Assembly (NCBI RefSeq): GCF_003254395.2
Contig: NC_037646.1
Span: 9,578,381-9,642,380, forward strand
DNA: 64,000 nucleotides
Direction of reading: 5' to 3'
Source: Apis mellifera
Taxonomy: Eukaryota; Arthropoda; Insecta; Hymenoptera; Apidae
The notes under the pieces: generated by a model
Told to the model about the DNA's origin: nothing
What the model saw: the letters and a program-made list of their open reading frames with translations, nothing else
The model's database searches: none
Part shown: positions 1-10,785 of the stretch, in pieces
How the letters are laid out: each line of letters begins with the position of its first letter
Numbering within the stretch: position 1 is the stretch's first letter
Translations under genes and position numbers: made by a program

Positions 1-36
1 TTATCCGTCAATAACAAGATTGAATAAAATATATAC

Positions 37-168
37 CCTGCTAAATCGACAAGATGCACTTTCGCTCTCTTGTATTGTTCAGCGCCGAACTGTTTGGTGG
101 AAACTACTATGGTAAAGATGCAATGAGATCTCGATGACTGAGGATTCATCGGTGTCTCGGCAGTGACC
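37..168 (-). CDS. Kif6: Kif6 coding exon 8 (switch I; last exon in window)
   Basis: Acceptor tttggcag|G. The exon encodes VTAETPMNPQSSRSHCIFTI through KRAKVHLVDLAG and contains the switch I NxxSSRSH motif. The donor GG|gtatat interrupts the switch II motif DLAGSE after the first base pair of the Gly codon. The next exon lies left of position 1. Confidence 0.88.
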
Positions 169-1796
169 CTGCCAAAAATCGTTCAATCATTTTCACGATA
201 TCTTTACATCTCCGTTCCTAGACAACAACTATATCCATATAAATTATTCCATTCCATCCAGTGTATAACAATCGTATGAAACGATACCTGTTATTATCTC
301 CTAGCAAAAGCAGCTCAAGCGCATCCTCTATATTCTTGACACAGTAGAACGTCAAATTCTTCAAATGCAATCTTCCAACCTCGTCCTCTCTGATGCTGAT
401 ACGTCTGGAACAAAATCCATACAAATTTCCATACAATGAGAAATCTCATTTTCAACATCTTTCCTTATCTTTTATCGAGAAAAGGATTAATCCCCCGAAA
501 CATAACAATGAGACGTAATAATAATAGCAACACGTTGCACCTTGCAACACCTTGCTCCATATTCAATGGAGGTCGAAATCATCAAGGAGGAACAGGTCGA
601 CCGTTTTTCCCTTAAGGGATGCTTTCTTTTCTTTTTTCTCTTTCCTTTTTTTAACAAAATACCTCCGTATCGGTGTTCGCGCACCGCTCAGACAGGCCGC
701 CGCCATTTACGTCGACTTAAGACTTACGGTAAATCTTCCAATCTCGTAACGGAGAACTCTCGTGGCTGCCTCCGATCCAGCAGGTCGTACCCGGTCTCGT
801 TGTAAATCTCCAGATAAGCCACCTCGATGGAGTACACGTTTTCCGGCCTCTGCATAGAATTTAAGGGCGGTATACGGTTCTCCTCGTGAGCACCTCGTGT
901 AACAGCCTACATCACCGTCCAACAACAACCAACGTTACCTTTCCTATCGCGTCGAACAGGAATTGCAAGCTTCTCGGTATGATACCGCGGCCATCGTTCT
1001 CCAGGCTGCCGGTAATCGTGTGGGTTTTCCCGCTGGCCGTCTACGAAGTTCACGGCTTCAAAAAGGTTCCACAAACGGTTCGTCTCTTGTTGAGGTTTTT
1101 TTTTTTTTTTTTTTCTCGCGGGTGGAACATTGGAGGATGTGGCACGGAGGAGCGATTCGAGCTTTTTCGAAATTTCACGAAAAGGAAAATGAAAACGTAA
1201 AGGTAAAGAAGTGTGGGGAATAAAATTTTTTTGAGCTCGACTACACTTGTAGTACCACATTCTCGACGATTATATCTCGGATTACCTGGCCGTAGGCGAA
1301 AATGGTTCCGTTGTAACCATCCAGGGCTCTTTACAACAGATTAACGAGTGGAGTTAAACGAGTGGGGGAATTTTTAATCGATCGAACGAAATTACATTCC
1401 TTTTTTTTACCTTTCTATTACCGGTCGTGCCACATTTTCGAAGATCTCGTCTTGCGTGGAGGATTCCTCGAATATTCGATAAAAACTGAAAGTTTCGAGC
1501 GTTTTAAAGTTTCGTACGTTTGTGACGAGGATATATATATAGTGATATCTCACGAGAAATTCCACGATTCGGGCCGATTGTCAAGGTAATCCTTGCATTT
1601 TTGTATGGGGGAGACGAGAATCAAGAAATCTTCCTCCAGATTCTTCCTGGGACGGTACAAGATCTCGTAATCCTTGAAAAAAGAGAAAAGAGGATAATGG
1701 ATTATACTTCGATTCGATATTCACACTTACCAATATGTTTTTCTTATCCTTTTCCGGTTTCAATCTCGCGTAAACCTTGATAGCATTTTTCACCAT
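37..1796 (-). CDS. Kif6: Kinesin-9 family motor, KIF6 homologue (5' part of gene, eight exons, runs off left edge)
   Basis: Kinesin heavy chain that should couple ATP hydrolysis to movement along microtubules. The KIF6/KIF9 (kinesin-9) family is associated with cilia and flagella. Eight exons join in frame: 1731-1796, 1554-1672, 1411-1485, 1286-1328, 939-1040, 728-849, 288-404 and 37-168, giving 258 complete codons. The start is ATG at 1796 (MVKNAIKVYARLKP), matching the usual KIF6 start and the RxKP nucleotide-pocket motif. Further motifs are DGYNGTIFAYGQ then TASGKT (P-loop, residues 100-107), RGIIPR, YLEIYNETGYDLLD, HLKNLT, NPQSSRSH (switch I, about 223-230) and VDLAG (start of switch II) at the last donor. 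HLKNLT plus the N-terminus favour KIF6 over KIF9. The C-terminal half of the motor, neck and tail lie beyond the left edge. Introns are 58-323 nt. Kinesin is certain; the KIF6 subfamily is very likely. Confidence 0.9.
288..404 (-). CDS. Kif6: Kif6 coding exon 7
   Basis: Acceptor tgttccag|A. The exon encodes RISIREDEVGRLHLKNLTFY then CVKNIEDALELLLLGDNN. The HLKNLT and LLxLGDxNR pattern is the strongest KIF6 signature in the window. Donor AG|gtatcg, phase 2. Confidence 0.9.
728..849 (-). CDS. Kif6: Kif6 coding exon 6
   Basis: Acceptor ctatgcag|AGG, phase 0. The exon encodes RPENVYSIEVAYLEIYNETG then YDLLDRR through RLEDL, and the donor is CC|gtaagt. This acceptor gives an 89-nt intron and the same loop length as mammalian KIF6; an earlier AG at 907-908 would leave an implausible 32-nt intron. 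Confidence 0.85.
939..1040 (-). CDS. Kif6: Kif6 coding exon 5 (P-loop)
   Basis: 34 codons: TASGKTHTITG through GRGIIPRSLQFLFDAIGK. It completes the Walker A motif GQTASGKT, where most kinesins have GQTGSGKT. The donor is AAG|gtaacg. The preceding 245-nt intron contains a 19-base poly(T) tract on the plus strand. Confidence 0.88.
1286..1328 (-). CDS. Kif6: Kif6 coding exon 4 (start of P-loop)
   Basis: Short 43-nt exon encoding ALDGYNGTIFAYGQ, the strand just before the P-loop. The acceptor (gtaaag|A) has a weak pyrimidine tract, but frame and motif leave little choice. Donor CAG|gtaatc. Confidence 0.85.
1411..1485 (-). CDS. Kif6: Kif6 coding exon 3
   Basis: Acceptor ctttcag|T. The exon encodes FYRIFEESSTQDEIFENVARPVIE. 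Donor AG|gtaaaa is preferred over an earlier GT at CCG|gtaata, because only the later one keeps frame with exon 4 and supplies VIER before ALDGYNG. Confidence 0.83.
1554..1672 (-). CDS. Kif6: Kif6 coding exon 2
   Basis: Acceptor ttcaag|GAT, phase 0 in. The exon encodes DYEILYRPRK through PESWNFS, equivalent to the family segment before FQRIFD. The donor is TC|gtgaga, leaving phase 2. Confidence 0.85.
1731..1796 (-). CDS. Kif6: Kif6 coding exon 1
   Basis: 22 codons from the ATG to KKNIL, ending at a strong donor (TTG|gtaagtg), phase 0. It holds beta-strand 1 of the motor with the ARLKP motif. Confidence 0.88.
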
Positions 1797-2739
1797 CTCG
1801 TTCGTATAACCTTCGCGGTTAAAATCAATCGATGACAGGTCGATCGATTATCGAACATCTATTAAAATTGAACAGAGTCGAAGCAACTAAATTCACACCG
1901 AAAACTTTCTAACATACTCGAATCGATTCACTTCGTACAAACTTCGATAAACAAATTTTCCTTTCAAAATTAAAACTCTGCAGAAAGAGCACCGAAGAAA
2001 AATAAAAAGAACTGCTCCAACTCGAACAGTGTCCAATGAATTAACGTATTCTCACGTTGAAACACTCTTGGCCAAAAAAAAAATCAGTTAAATCTCGCAA
2101 AAGAGAGAGAGAGAAAGAGAGCTCCTCTATAATTCCACGACGGCAAAAAGAAAAGGAAGGGGAAAAAAACGCGCCTTAGTTCTTTTTCCTCCCTCTCGAC
2201 ATCTCGATATCTCGTGCTCTCGCGGCGCGCGTTCGATTGATCGATCCCGCCCTCCCCTCCCCTCGTTGCTCGGCGAGCGGGGAGGAGAGGGGCGAGGGGG
2301 GCCTCGCTCGGTCGCCTAGGCGACGACGTCGTCGTCGTCGCGACGTCGGCGCAGTGCGTCGCCGCGTCGGTAGAGGCGCACCGGGTCGTCGGTCTGCCCG
2401 ATGCCACCACTGCCCAGTGCCCCGACTTTTCTCGGCTTTCGCGCTCATCCCGACTCGGATCCGCGCCGCGTCTCCCGTCCGCCGAAAAGCCGCCACGGCG
2501 ACGACCGCCACCATCGCCAGAGCGCGATGATAATCGGCCGCGACGATCGCGCCGCGCCGTCGTCCACCCTCCTCTGATCGGCCGCCGACCCGAGCGCGCC
2601 CCAACGCCACAAACCTTCTCTACTTTCTCGAGGGAAAGAAAGAAACCTGCTCTTCTCTCTGGCCCCTTCTCTCCACCCTCTTCCCTTCTCCGCGATTCTT
2701 CTCGAACGGGACGAGGCGAGAAGTTCATCGAAACTGTGT
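1797..2739. promoter_or_regulatory. Putative divergent promoter region with CpG-rich core (Kif6 / DAAM)
   Basis: The stretch upstream of the kinesin start codon passes from AT-rich sequence (1800-2080) through a GA tract (2101-2120) into a markedly GC- and CpG-rich core (about 2210-2620) with CGTCGTCGTCG and CGCGCGC runs. Open frames here on both strands are low-complexity Arg/Ser/Ala strings typical of GC-rich DNA, not proteins. Its position between a minus-strand start codon and a plus-strand donor-like site suggests a shared promoter. Promoter activity itself is inference; no TATA box stands out. Confidence 0.4.
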
Positions 2740-3090
2740 GTGTGTGAGATTTGTTCGCGACGAGAGGTCGATTTCGATCGAGGGAGAGAGAGAGAGGGAG
2801 AGAAGGAGAGGAAGAGGGAGAGAAGGAGTGAAGGTGAGGTCGAGGAGGAAGGAAGAAGCGGAGGAGGGGTGGTAGAAGGGGGTGGTTTTGATGAAATCGA
2901 GGATTTTCGCGTGATATCGGAAGGATTATCCGGCGTTTATCTGACGGCATGAGCAACGAGGCTGAGTGCACCGCCGCGTGAGAAGGTAGCGGGACATGTG
3001 CCTTTTGGTCTTCTATTGATCGGCGCGGCCCGACGCGACCAGCGGATCCTGACGGCTGCTCGGGATCGCGGCCGCCCTCTCAGACACTCG
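2740..3090 (+). promoter_or_regulatory. DAAM: Candidate 5' untranslated first exon of DAAM
   Basis: A purine-rich then GC-rich block ends at a strong donor-like site (CACTCG|gtaaggttct, boundary 3090/3091). Sequence beyond it becomes ordinary AT-rich intron-like DNA. The only plus-strand gene downstream is DAAM, whose first recognised coding exon begins at a splice acceptor (36,908) and so needs an upstream exon. The exon start is not visible; 2740 is nominal. A 34-kb first intron would follow. This needs transcript evidence. Confidence 0.35.
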
Positions 3091-5766
3091 GTAAGGTTCT
3101 CTTATTTTTATCACACGTTTCTTTTCTTTCTTTTAACACACGCTCGTAGGCATCGTGGACGCGATCGCCATCAAGGAAGAACACGTTGGACGGTTAACTG
3201 TGATACGGTTAAGGTTATGTCGAACGATTTTATAAAGAAGTAGAATTGGCTTAGTAGAATTGGAAGATCAAAGTGGATGTTAAACGTTTGTGTGAAAGAA
3301 TCGTTGGGAAGGAAGGTTGGAAAGAATTCGAATCGTGGATGGAATAAGGTATTAGCCACGGCTTTTGTAAATCAAATAATATATATATATTGTAGAAAGA
3401 AGAAGGGAACGGACTCGATGATGTAAGCAATAAATAATATCGCGCGATCACGATTGTTGGAGGAAGAGAAAAGAGGCGCGAGTCATTGCGTCTTATTGCT
3501 CCGCGTAAATCAGGCCCCATTGGGTGTCTCTCCGAGGGTGCAGGATCAGAGGCGAGTTGCAACAACAACCGAGGATGGAATTCGCTCAAGGGGGTCAAGT
3601 GGCAGACGCAAGAGGATTTCTTGGTCGAAGTTCAATCTCTTGACACGTGTCGGTGGCGAGATGATACACGAACGAACGTGGCAAGTTGTAAAAGTTACGT
3701 GACGCGGGGAGCGAAGAATCTATGCCGACAACGCTAAAGAGGACGAATGTGACGTGGGATTTAGATCCGTTTTATTCATTCCGGAGAATTTATAGATGTG
3801 TCGTCGTAAGTTGTAAAACTTTCCGATCGTTTTCGAGAGAATTAGAAAAACGAAACTTTTAACATCGGCAATTAAAACGATCGTGCCTTTAAAATGTATC
3901 TAAAATGACACGTATCTTTCTATTGTTACTCAATTTTAACCGGGAGAGTGAAATGAAAAATTTCAAAGGTAGATAAAAAAACTTTTATCCGGCTGTAACT
4001 TAAACTTGAAATTTTATTTATATCAAGAGGCTCGAATATTTTTCACCGTTAGAAAGAGCTTGGACAATTTCAATTTTCTCCGTTCCATTCTAATCCGCGC
4101 ATAAATTTCAACGCCGTGGCGTGCGGAGACGAATGGAAAGAGATGCGCTTACGGGAAACGAGGAAAGTCGTAAATTTAGGACTCGAACCTCGATGGAGAG
4201 TAGTAGGGCGATTTAAACGGTTGGCGAGGCCAACACCGACGATTATAGTCAGTTGCATTAATCGGAACGCTGGGATGGACGTGCAATCTCGCGTAATAAG
4301 ACTCGATGGAAAGGGTTCGCGAGGCGTTGCACCGGCTCCTCTCCCTTTTGCTCATTTCTGTCTCCCTCCCAAAAATGGGAAACGTGTTTACGCGAGAAAA
4401 TATGGATCGCTAACGAGCGAGTAAAAGTGATCACTGCTGCCATCGTTGGACTGTTGCCTCTACCCCCGCGCGATTCCTCCGTTTTATTCGATCCATTACT
4501 GGCAATTAAAGGCCGAGCAAAAGTCGAGATCGAAATTAGAAATAGATGGAGCTCGTTGGGCAATTTTTCTACCGTGGTGTTCGTCTTTCGAGATTTCGAT
4601 CGATCTCTGAATGAAACGTTGTACGCTTCTCTCCGACTCGAAGAAATTTACACGTGGCTGCGGTTGGAAGGAAGGTTGCATCGAGGAAGGCAGGGTTCAG
4701 CGAACGATATATCGTTAATGAAAGGGATTGCGCAATCCTCGGCGCGTAGAAAATTCCAAACGAGACGAGTAGGTGGACGAGATATAAAGAAGTTGCCGTC
4801 CACGCTTTCTCTGCATCTTCTCACTGCCGGGAAAGAATATCTGTGGAGAGATGGATACTGAACGATAAATTTGCTCGTTTCTCGTTTATCTCGTCGCCGA
4901 TATTGGGCCAGATACCAGATACTTATTGTGTGTAAACGAATCTTGACGAGATCGATATTATCAGAATCGTACATCGAAACTCGTACTTTCCATCGTATCG
5001 AGCCAAATATGATTTGTAACGAGACGAAGAAATATATAAAGGCTGGTACAAGTTCTTTTCGCAAAATTTATAAATAGAAACTAACTGGATGGAGAAGCCG
5101 AGCGGTTATTTACAGGCCTCTTCTATCTCTATCCACGATCGTATGCTACCAATTAAGTAGCAATTTTCATTAATGCGTTACAAGAAATCTTCATTACAGC
5201 GTTTTATCTCACGAGAGTTAATTCGATTACCGCTTTCTTTTTCGCGCACGAATCTCGCGTTTCTTCCATGCCTTTAATAAGTCAACCCGTTATTAATCCC
5301 GAGCCGTTTAACGAAAAAGGGCAAGCTATTCAGGATTCGCGCTGGCTACGCGAAAAGGTTACATTCTTCCAAAGGTTTTCACATTTCCATTGCCTAATAA
5401 CTTACGAGATACATTTAGAAAGTCAATGCTCAAACTACTCCGTATTGAGATTCTCTCAACTTTTAAGAAACGAAAACGCTTCGTTTCGCGCAAATATTAA
5501 GAAGCTATTGAACAAATCATCTCTTTGAGATTAAATTTGTGTCTATATATCTGAATTCTACGATTAAAAAAAAAGAAAAAAAAGATATCGATCATTATAT
5601 CCTCTCGACGATTCGAATTTTACGTCGCAACGCGGTCATAACGAGAACGATGACCACGACGCGAATTTTAATCGTTCAACGAATCCTCGTAAAACCGATA
5701 CAGATATCGTTCAGAGACGACTCGCCGGTAACCTAAATGATAAACAGTGCATTGCGAGAGGGCTCG

Positions 5767-5786
5767 CTGACATTTTAAAATGTCAG
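5767..5786. repeat. Perfect 20-bp palindrome
   Basis: CTGACATTTT is followed directly by its own reverse complement AAAATGTCAG with no spacer. Matching stops at both outer flanks. Confidence 0.85.
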
Positions 5787-5896
5787 TGACTACCTACACG
5801 TGATTCTACACGTAGGCTCGTGCCCGTTGCCATTGTATCGACAACGTCTGGAAGGACGACCATTGTTCCATCCGTGCGTTTCCTTTCAGTCCTTTC

Positions 5897-5922
5897 ATCT
5901 CTCTCTCTCTCTCTCCCTCTCT
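5897..5922. repeat. CT microsatellite
   Basis: Near-uninterrupted CT dinucleotide run in non-coding DNA. Confidence 0.9.
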
Positions 5923-6264
5923 CGCCGATTCCAATTCTTTCGATCCAAGAGAACGATCAACGCGAAAATTAAAACCGTAAGCAGCCTCGATATCTCGCGT
6001 CGGATTAATACACGAATGCTTAATAATATCGCGAATCGGTTCCGCCCGTCATAAGTCATAAGCGGACAAATCGTGCAACAACCTCAGGAAATTACGGACG
6101 GAGAAACTGTGGCGGAAAACAAACAGTTCCAATTCCCTTTCACATCGATTACGGTTAATAGGCGACAAAGCTTAATTTAATCCCGCCAATGAAGATAAAC
6201 ACCGCAATAAACGTCCTTATCACCGCCGTAAATAATCAGCCACGTATGCCGCGTATCGTTCTCG

Positions 6265-6281
6265 CACACACACACACACAC
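6265..6281. repeat. CA microsatellite
   Basis: Seventeen bases of alternating CA. Confidence 0.9.
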
Positions 6282-6960
6282 TTGAGAGAAATTTCCACCG
6301 ATTACCGATTTCGAAGCTCGAGAAACTCGAGCAAACGTTCGTCCAACGATTAACATGTAGGTTTACGGGGGCATCGATTGGCCCCCGTGAATTAACTAAG
6401 TAACGAGGCGATAATACGAGCATCTCTCGAACGAATTTATTGCAAGAAATTTTTTACATCGATCGAGAAAGTACAAACTGCATGTTTCAAAACAACGTAT
6501 CCACGATTCGACGCCGTGTCATTTTTCCGCGCCCACTTTTGACTCTCGTTGCATATACTCCCCGAGAGAAAGTTCTCTCGCCGTTAACCGCGATACGATA
6601 TCAATGCGATTTCTACTTTGCGCGTCCGCGCGAGTGCAGGGACCGGCGGGTTTCTCGGTCGAAAAGTTTTATCGACTTGCAACGGGGAGAACGGAAGGCC
6701 CAACACGCGCCTGTTTCCACCGTCGTTGCGTTGTGTAAGCTTGGTTAGATAACGGCCCGAGGTATCGTTGGACCGCGTATCCAAGTTGGACGGGGGGGAA
6801 GAAACGTGGTATCTCCAGGAATCTTCCGGCTTTCAGGTTTTCCTTTTTCCCCTCTAGCGTTGGCAACCTTCTCTCCGCGAGTTTAAACGTAAAAAGTTTC
6901 AGCGTGCACGGTAGCCTGTGCCGGATTACTGAAAGAGAATTATGATGGCGATACAAACGA

Positions 6961-6992
6961 ATATATATATATATGTGTGTATATATATACAC
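6961..6992. repeat. TA/TG microsatellite
   Basis: Alternating AT interrupted by a short GTGTGT stretch, then AT again. Confidence 0.9.
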
Positions 6993-8809
6993 GATGCACG
7001 CTTATTACGATTTTTACCGATCTTTACGATCGCTCGAACGTGCTATCAAACGCATACCTAACTGTAAATCGAATTGGACACACGCGTGATACAGCAATAG
7101 CGTGTTATTGAACGCTTTCCCAGCATCTTGGGAACCGAGCCACCCGATATATCCTGCTTGCAGCTGCGTGCACCCGAAATTTATTGTTATTTTTAATCGA
7201 TCCGCCGCCTCGACCCGATTTCCCTTTGCCTCGTTTCTCGACCTCCGTCCGCCTCTCCGTTCCCGACCGAAAGTTTCGCGAGCCGTGCATGCATTCTCCC
7301 CTTTCCGATCCGCCGAAATTACGAAACTTTCGATCGTCGACAGTTTAGCAATTTTCCACGAGTTTCCCGCGTTTACGCTCGTTTACGAGAGAAACGTTGC
7401 CACGTTACTTTCGAAGTAACTTGTTCCGCGCATCGTGTACCGATAAAAGTGCGAGTTTTAAATATCCCGTTTTCAACACTTTTTCTGCGTATTTGTTCAA
7501 TGAGTCAAGTTTAAGGGCGATGGAAACGTGTATAATTCCGTATAAATAAATTCTAATTTCTTCGTGACTACTAATCTCTTCTTTGAAATCTTGAAAAATA
7601 ATTTTTGGGAAAATGATACGTGGAAGGAAACGCAGCGCAGATGAAAGAGAGGAGACGTTTTCTCCTCTTGGTAGCCCAACGAAACGGGCCGCCCTATGCG
7701 AAGCCGGTGTATAAATATTTAGAGTAGCCGCCACGTAACACGTGTTTCCTCTCATAAGCGTGTCCGTTTGGGAATTTCTTTATTGTTAATGTAGCTTTTC
7801 GTGTACACGCGTATACGCGTCGATAACGTACGTAACGTCTTATACTACGTTTTCTACTACACCTTATTCGTTTAGATAGGTCGCGAACTTTGTCGAAATG
7901 GACGGTTCAGTATTCAACACGGATTCAACGGATTCTTTCGACCCTAATCGAAATGAGCCAATACTCGAAACTTTCATTATCGTCCATTACGCCAATTTCC
8001 ACACATCCAAGACAACTTGTATTGTCACGGTTCGCATAAACCAATTACGACACGACTGTTGAGAAAACAATGGGTTCGTGCAACGTCAGGATCATTGGTA
8101 AGCGAGTTTGGTTCTGGCCCCAGTGAAAGCCACGATATTTCCTCCCAAAAACGGAAGGCGCCATTTTCGCCGGCTAGAAACCCCTTGCGTAATCTCTGCT
8201 TTTTTAATATAACACGCGCAATAAACGTTTCACGGATAGAATTTATTATATGAGCCAATGTCAAACGTAATTTTAATTCTTCTTGTCCCGCCAACTGTTC
8301 AAAATTCGCTTTTTTACAGCAGCGACGTATCCCTGTAAGATATCCTTTTCGAGAGAAGATCTATTCGAAAGAAATATCATCTCACGGATATCGATTAACG
8401 AGCCGTGCACCGTTTTTAATTAAAACGGACGAACGAACGATCGTTAATAATCGGCACGGGACGTGTTACGAGAGAATAATCACGCGGTGAAATCGTGAAT
8501 CCTTCCGCGAGGAAGGTAAAAAGCCTAACCCGGCAAATTTCAAGGCCTGCGGCGAGCTTTTCTTCCGCTGCTAGCTTTTCGTTGCTAATTCTAATTTCCG
8601 GATGATACGTCGTTTAAGGTCGTTAAGATGGGCGCCGCTCGAGGGACCTCGGCCTACCGTGCCATTCATCATCACGGCACCGATTAAACCGCCTCGAGCT
8701 CGAGCTCGTTCATTCGTTAACCGCCGCTTTAAAAGGATTTTACAGTGGAAAATATTCGCCTCGCCGAATCATTAACGCCATTGCGATTGTCCGTTTCGAT
8801 CCCTGCGCA

Positions 8810-9524
8810 CAGATAAAACTCAGAAGAACAATCATCTCCTGATTTCGGCGATGATCAGTGCGTACTGCAAGCAAACGACTCGATAAACGTGCTTAGATTC
8901 AACCTGTTTAATGTGTGCACGATCTGTCGATCCGATGCTTTTCGATCCGATGTTTTCTTTCACTTTAAACCGAGTTAAAATATTAGAGTTTCGTTTATAC
9001 AGATGAGACTTAGAAGAACAATCATCGGGTGATTTTGGCGATCTATGCGTACTGCATTGATGCAAACGACTCGATAAACGTGCCTAGATTCAACCTGTGC
9101 ATCTATCGATTCGATGCTTTTCGATCCGATGTTTTCTTTCACTTTAAACCGAGTTAAAATATTAGAGTTTCGTTTATACAGATGAGACTCAGAAGAACAA
9201 TCATCGCGTGATTTCGGCGATGATCAGTGCATTGATGCAAGCAAACGACTCGATAAACGTGCCTAGATTCAACCTGTGCACTATCTGTCGATCCAATGCT
9301 TTTCGATTCGATGTTTTCTTTTACTTTAAACTGAGTTAAAATATTAGAGTTTCGTTTATACAGATGAGACTCAGAAGAACAATCATCGCGTGATTTTGGC
9401 GATGATCAGTGCGTACTGCATTGATGCAAGCAAACGACTCGATAAACGTGCCTAGATTCAACACGATCTGTCCGATGTTTTCTTTCACTTTAAACCGAGT
9501 TAAAATATTAGAGTTTCGCTTATA
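8810..9524. repeat. Tandem array, about 4 copies of a ~180-bp unit
   Basis: Copies start at 8810, 9000, 9179 and 9361 (lengths 190, 179, 182 and 164). Each opens with CAGAT(G/A)A(G/A)ACT(C/T)AGAAGAAC and contains CAAACGACTCGATAAACGTG, then TGTTTTCTTT(C/T)ACTTTAAAC, and closes with ATTAGAGTTTCG(T/C)TTATA. Divergence is low, mainly small indels and substitutions. The array is non-coding and looks like a minisatellite or an amplified element. Confidence 0.93.
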
Positions 9525-10670
9525 CTCGCTCGGTTATCTATTATCGAACAGGAAGATGGAATAATAAGAGCGGATATAATAACGTAGGGAATAACTCGTT
9601 TCGAGACACGGTCGATCGGAGGGATATCGAGGCTCGTGGGATAGGGAAGCACGGATGAGGCTTCTTGCCTTCCATCCTAGCCGCAAGGAACAGGACGAGT
9701 CAATAACTATCGAGCGATAAACTGCTGCCTTCTAATCAATGTCCATCCAGCTATTCGTTAACTGGAAACTACACGATAAAATCGATAGGCCTCTGCATCC
9801 AGACAAGAGCAAAGAGCGCCATGTGGGCTATCGGGCACAGCTGTCAGCTCCCCGCGCTGCTATATCGTACGCTTTAAAGCTTCTTTCACAACACAGGACC
9901 GATATCCCCTTGTATTGCTCTATTATCGTCGGATACACTGTCCTCGTGAAATTTCATCCGTGTCGATGAATATTCAACGGGAAATACCGGGTACTGCCCC
10001 GTTAATAATATAAGTACAAGCCTCGCCAAATATGATTTATACAACGGCTCGATGGAACGGATAGGGTTGGAACTGGAGCAAATCGTTCGAGTAATTTTAC
10101 GACGCTTTTTTTTCAACGATTCCCCGTTGAATTGGGGTCAACCGTTCGACCATTATTTGGCAATCGGCCCTTGCTTCAACTCCGTTGCCTTGGTAACTCC
10201 GTTTCCGGACCACCGAACGTTTTGATATTTTTTTTACACTTGTCTCTTCTTTATCACGTTCGATATAGAATCGAGTAATATCAGTTTTAAAATTCACTTT
10301 TTGATCTTCAAAGGAGATCTTCGCGATTATCTCGACGCGATATCCGCGGTTTTTTATCCATTGATGAATAATAATTCTTTTCTTTCTCTATTGGACGTTT
10401 ATTTATAGAAGCGTTTACTCGAACGGGTAACGGATGAAATGGTTGCAACCCGTACGAGTGGAATTTCTCCGATATATTCCGAGAGAAACGCGTAGTTGGG
10501 TTAAGGTCGGCTCGGTAATAGTCTGCCGTGATTCATTCATGCGAATTATCGATCGCGGCGGCTCGTAAGTGCTCGCGTGGCCTGCATCACTTTTACGCGA
10601 CTTTTCGCGGCTTGTGCACGAGGCTTTAGGATGGACCGATGCATAATGGGTCGAGTGTTCTCCTTTTCAG

Positions 10671-10785
10671 TGAGTCACAAGGCCCGGCCGATGTCTGCCA
10701 AAATATTGTAGTCGTGGTCGAGTGCGCGCGCTCGCTCCGCTGCAACTCGCGCGCAGCCTTTAACCGGCCGAGACAATGACGTCAT
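10671..10785. promoter_or_regulatory. AP-1-like and CRE-like sites in a GC-rich block
   Basis: TGAGTCA at 10,671-10,677 (AP-1 consensus) and the palindrome ATGACGTCAT at 10,776-10,785 (containing the CRE core TGACGTCA) bracket a GC-rich segment with CGCGCGC runs. Both are seen directly and match bZIP consensus sites. Use in vivo is unknown. Confidence 0.35.

Larger units (their letters stand above)
3091..8809. other. Non-coding, probable DAAM first intron (block 1)
   Basis: No open frame here resembles a protein. The block holds microsatellites (CT at 5897-5922, CA at 6265-6281, TA/TG at 6961-6992) and a perfect palindrome (5767-5786). Around 8520-8740 the base composition rises and the text is non-repetitive, as in a regulatory element, but no function can be assigned. 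Confidence 0.5.

Noticed and set aside
907..938. 32-nt intron in Kif6 using the AG at 907-908
   Set aside because: Too short for spliceosomal removal; the AG at 850-851 gives an 89-nt intron and the family loop length.
2084..2971. 295-codon open frame on the minus strand
   Set aside because: Almost entirely Arg, Ser, Pro, Gly and Glu, produced by GC-rich and GA/CT sequence; no domain, and it lies in the putative promoter.
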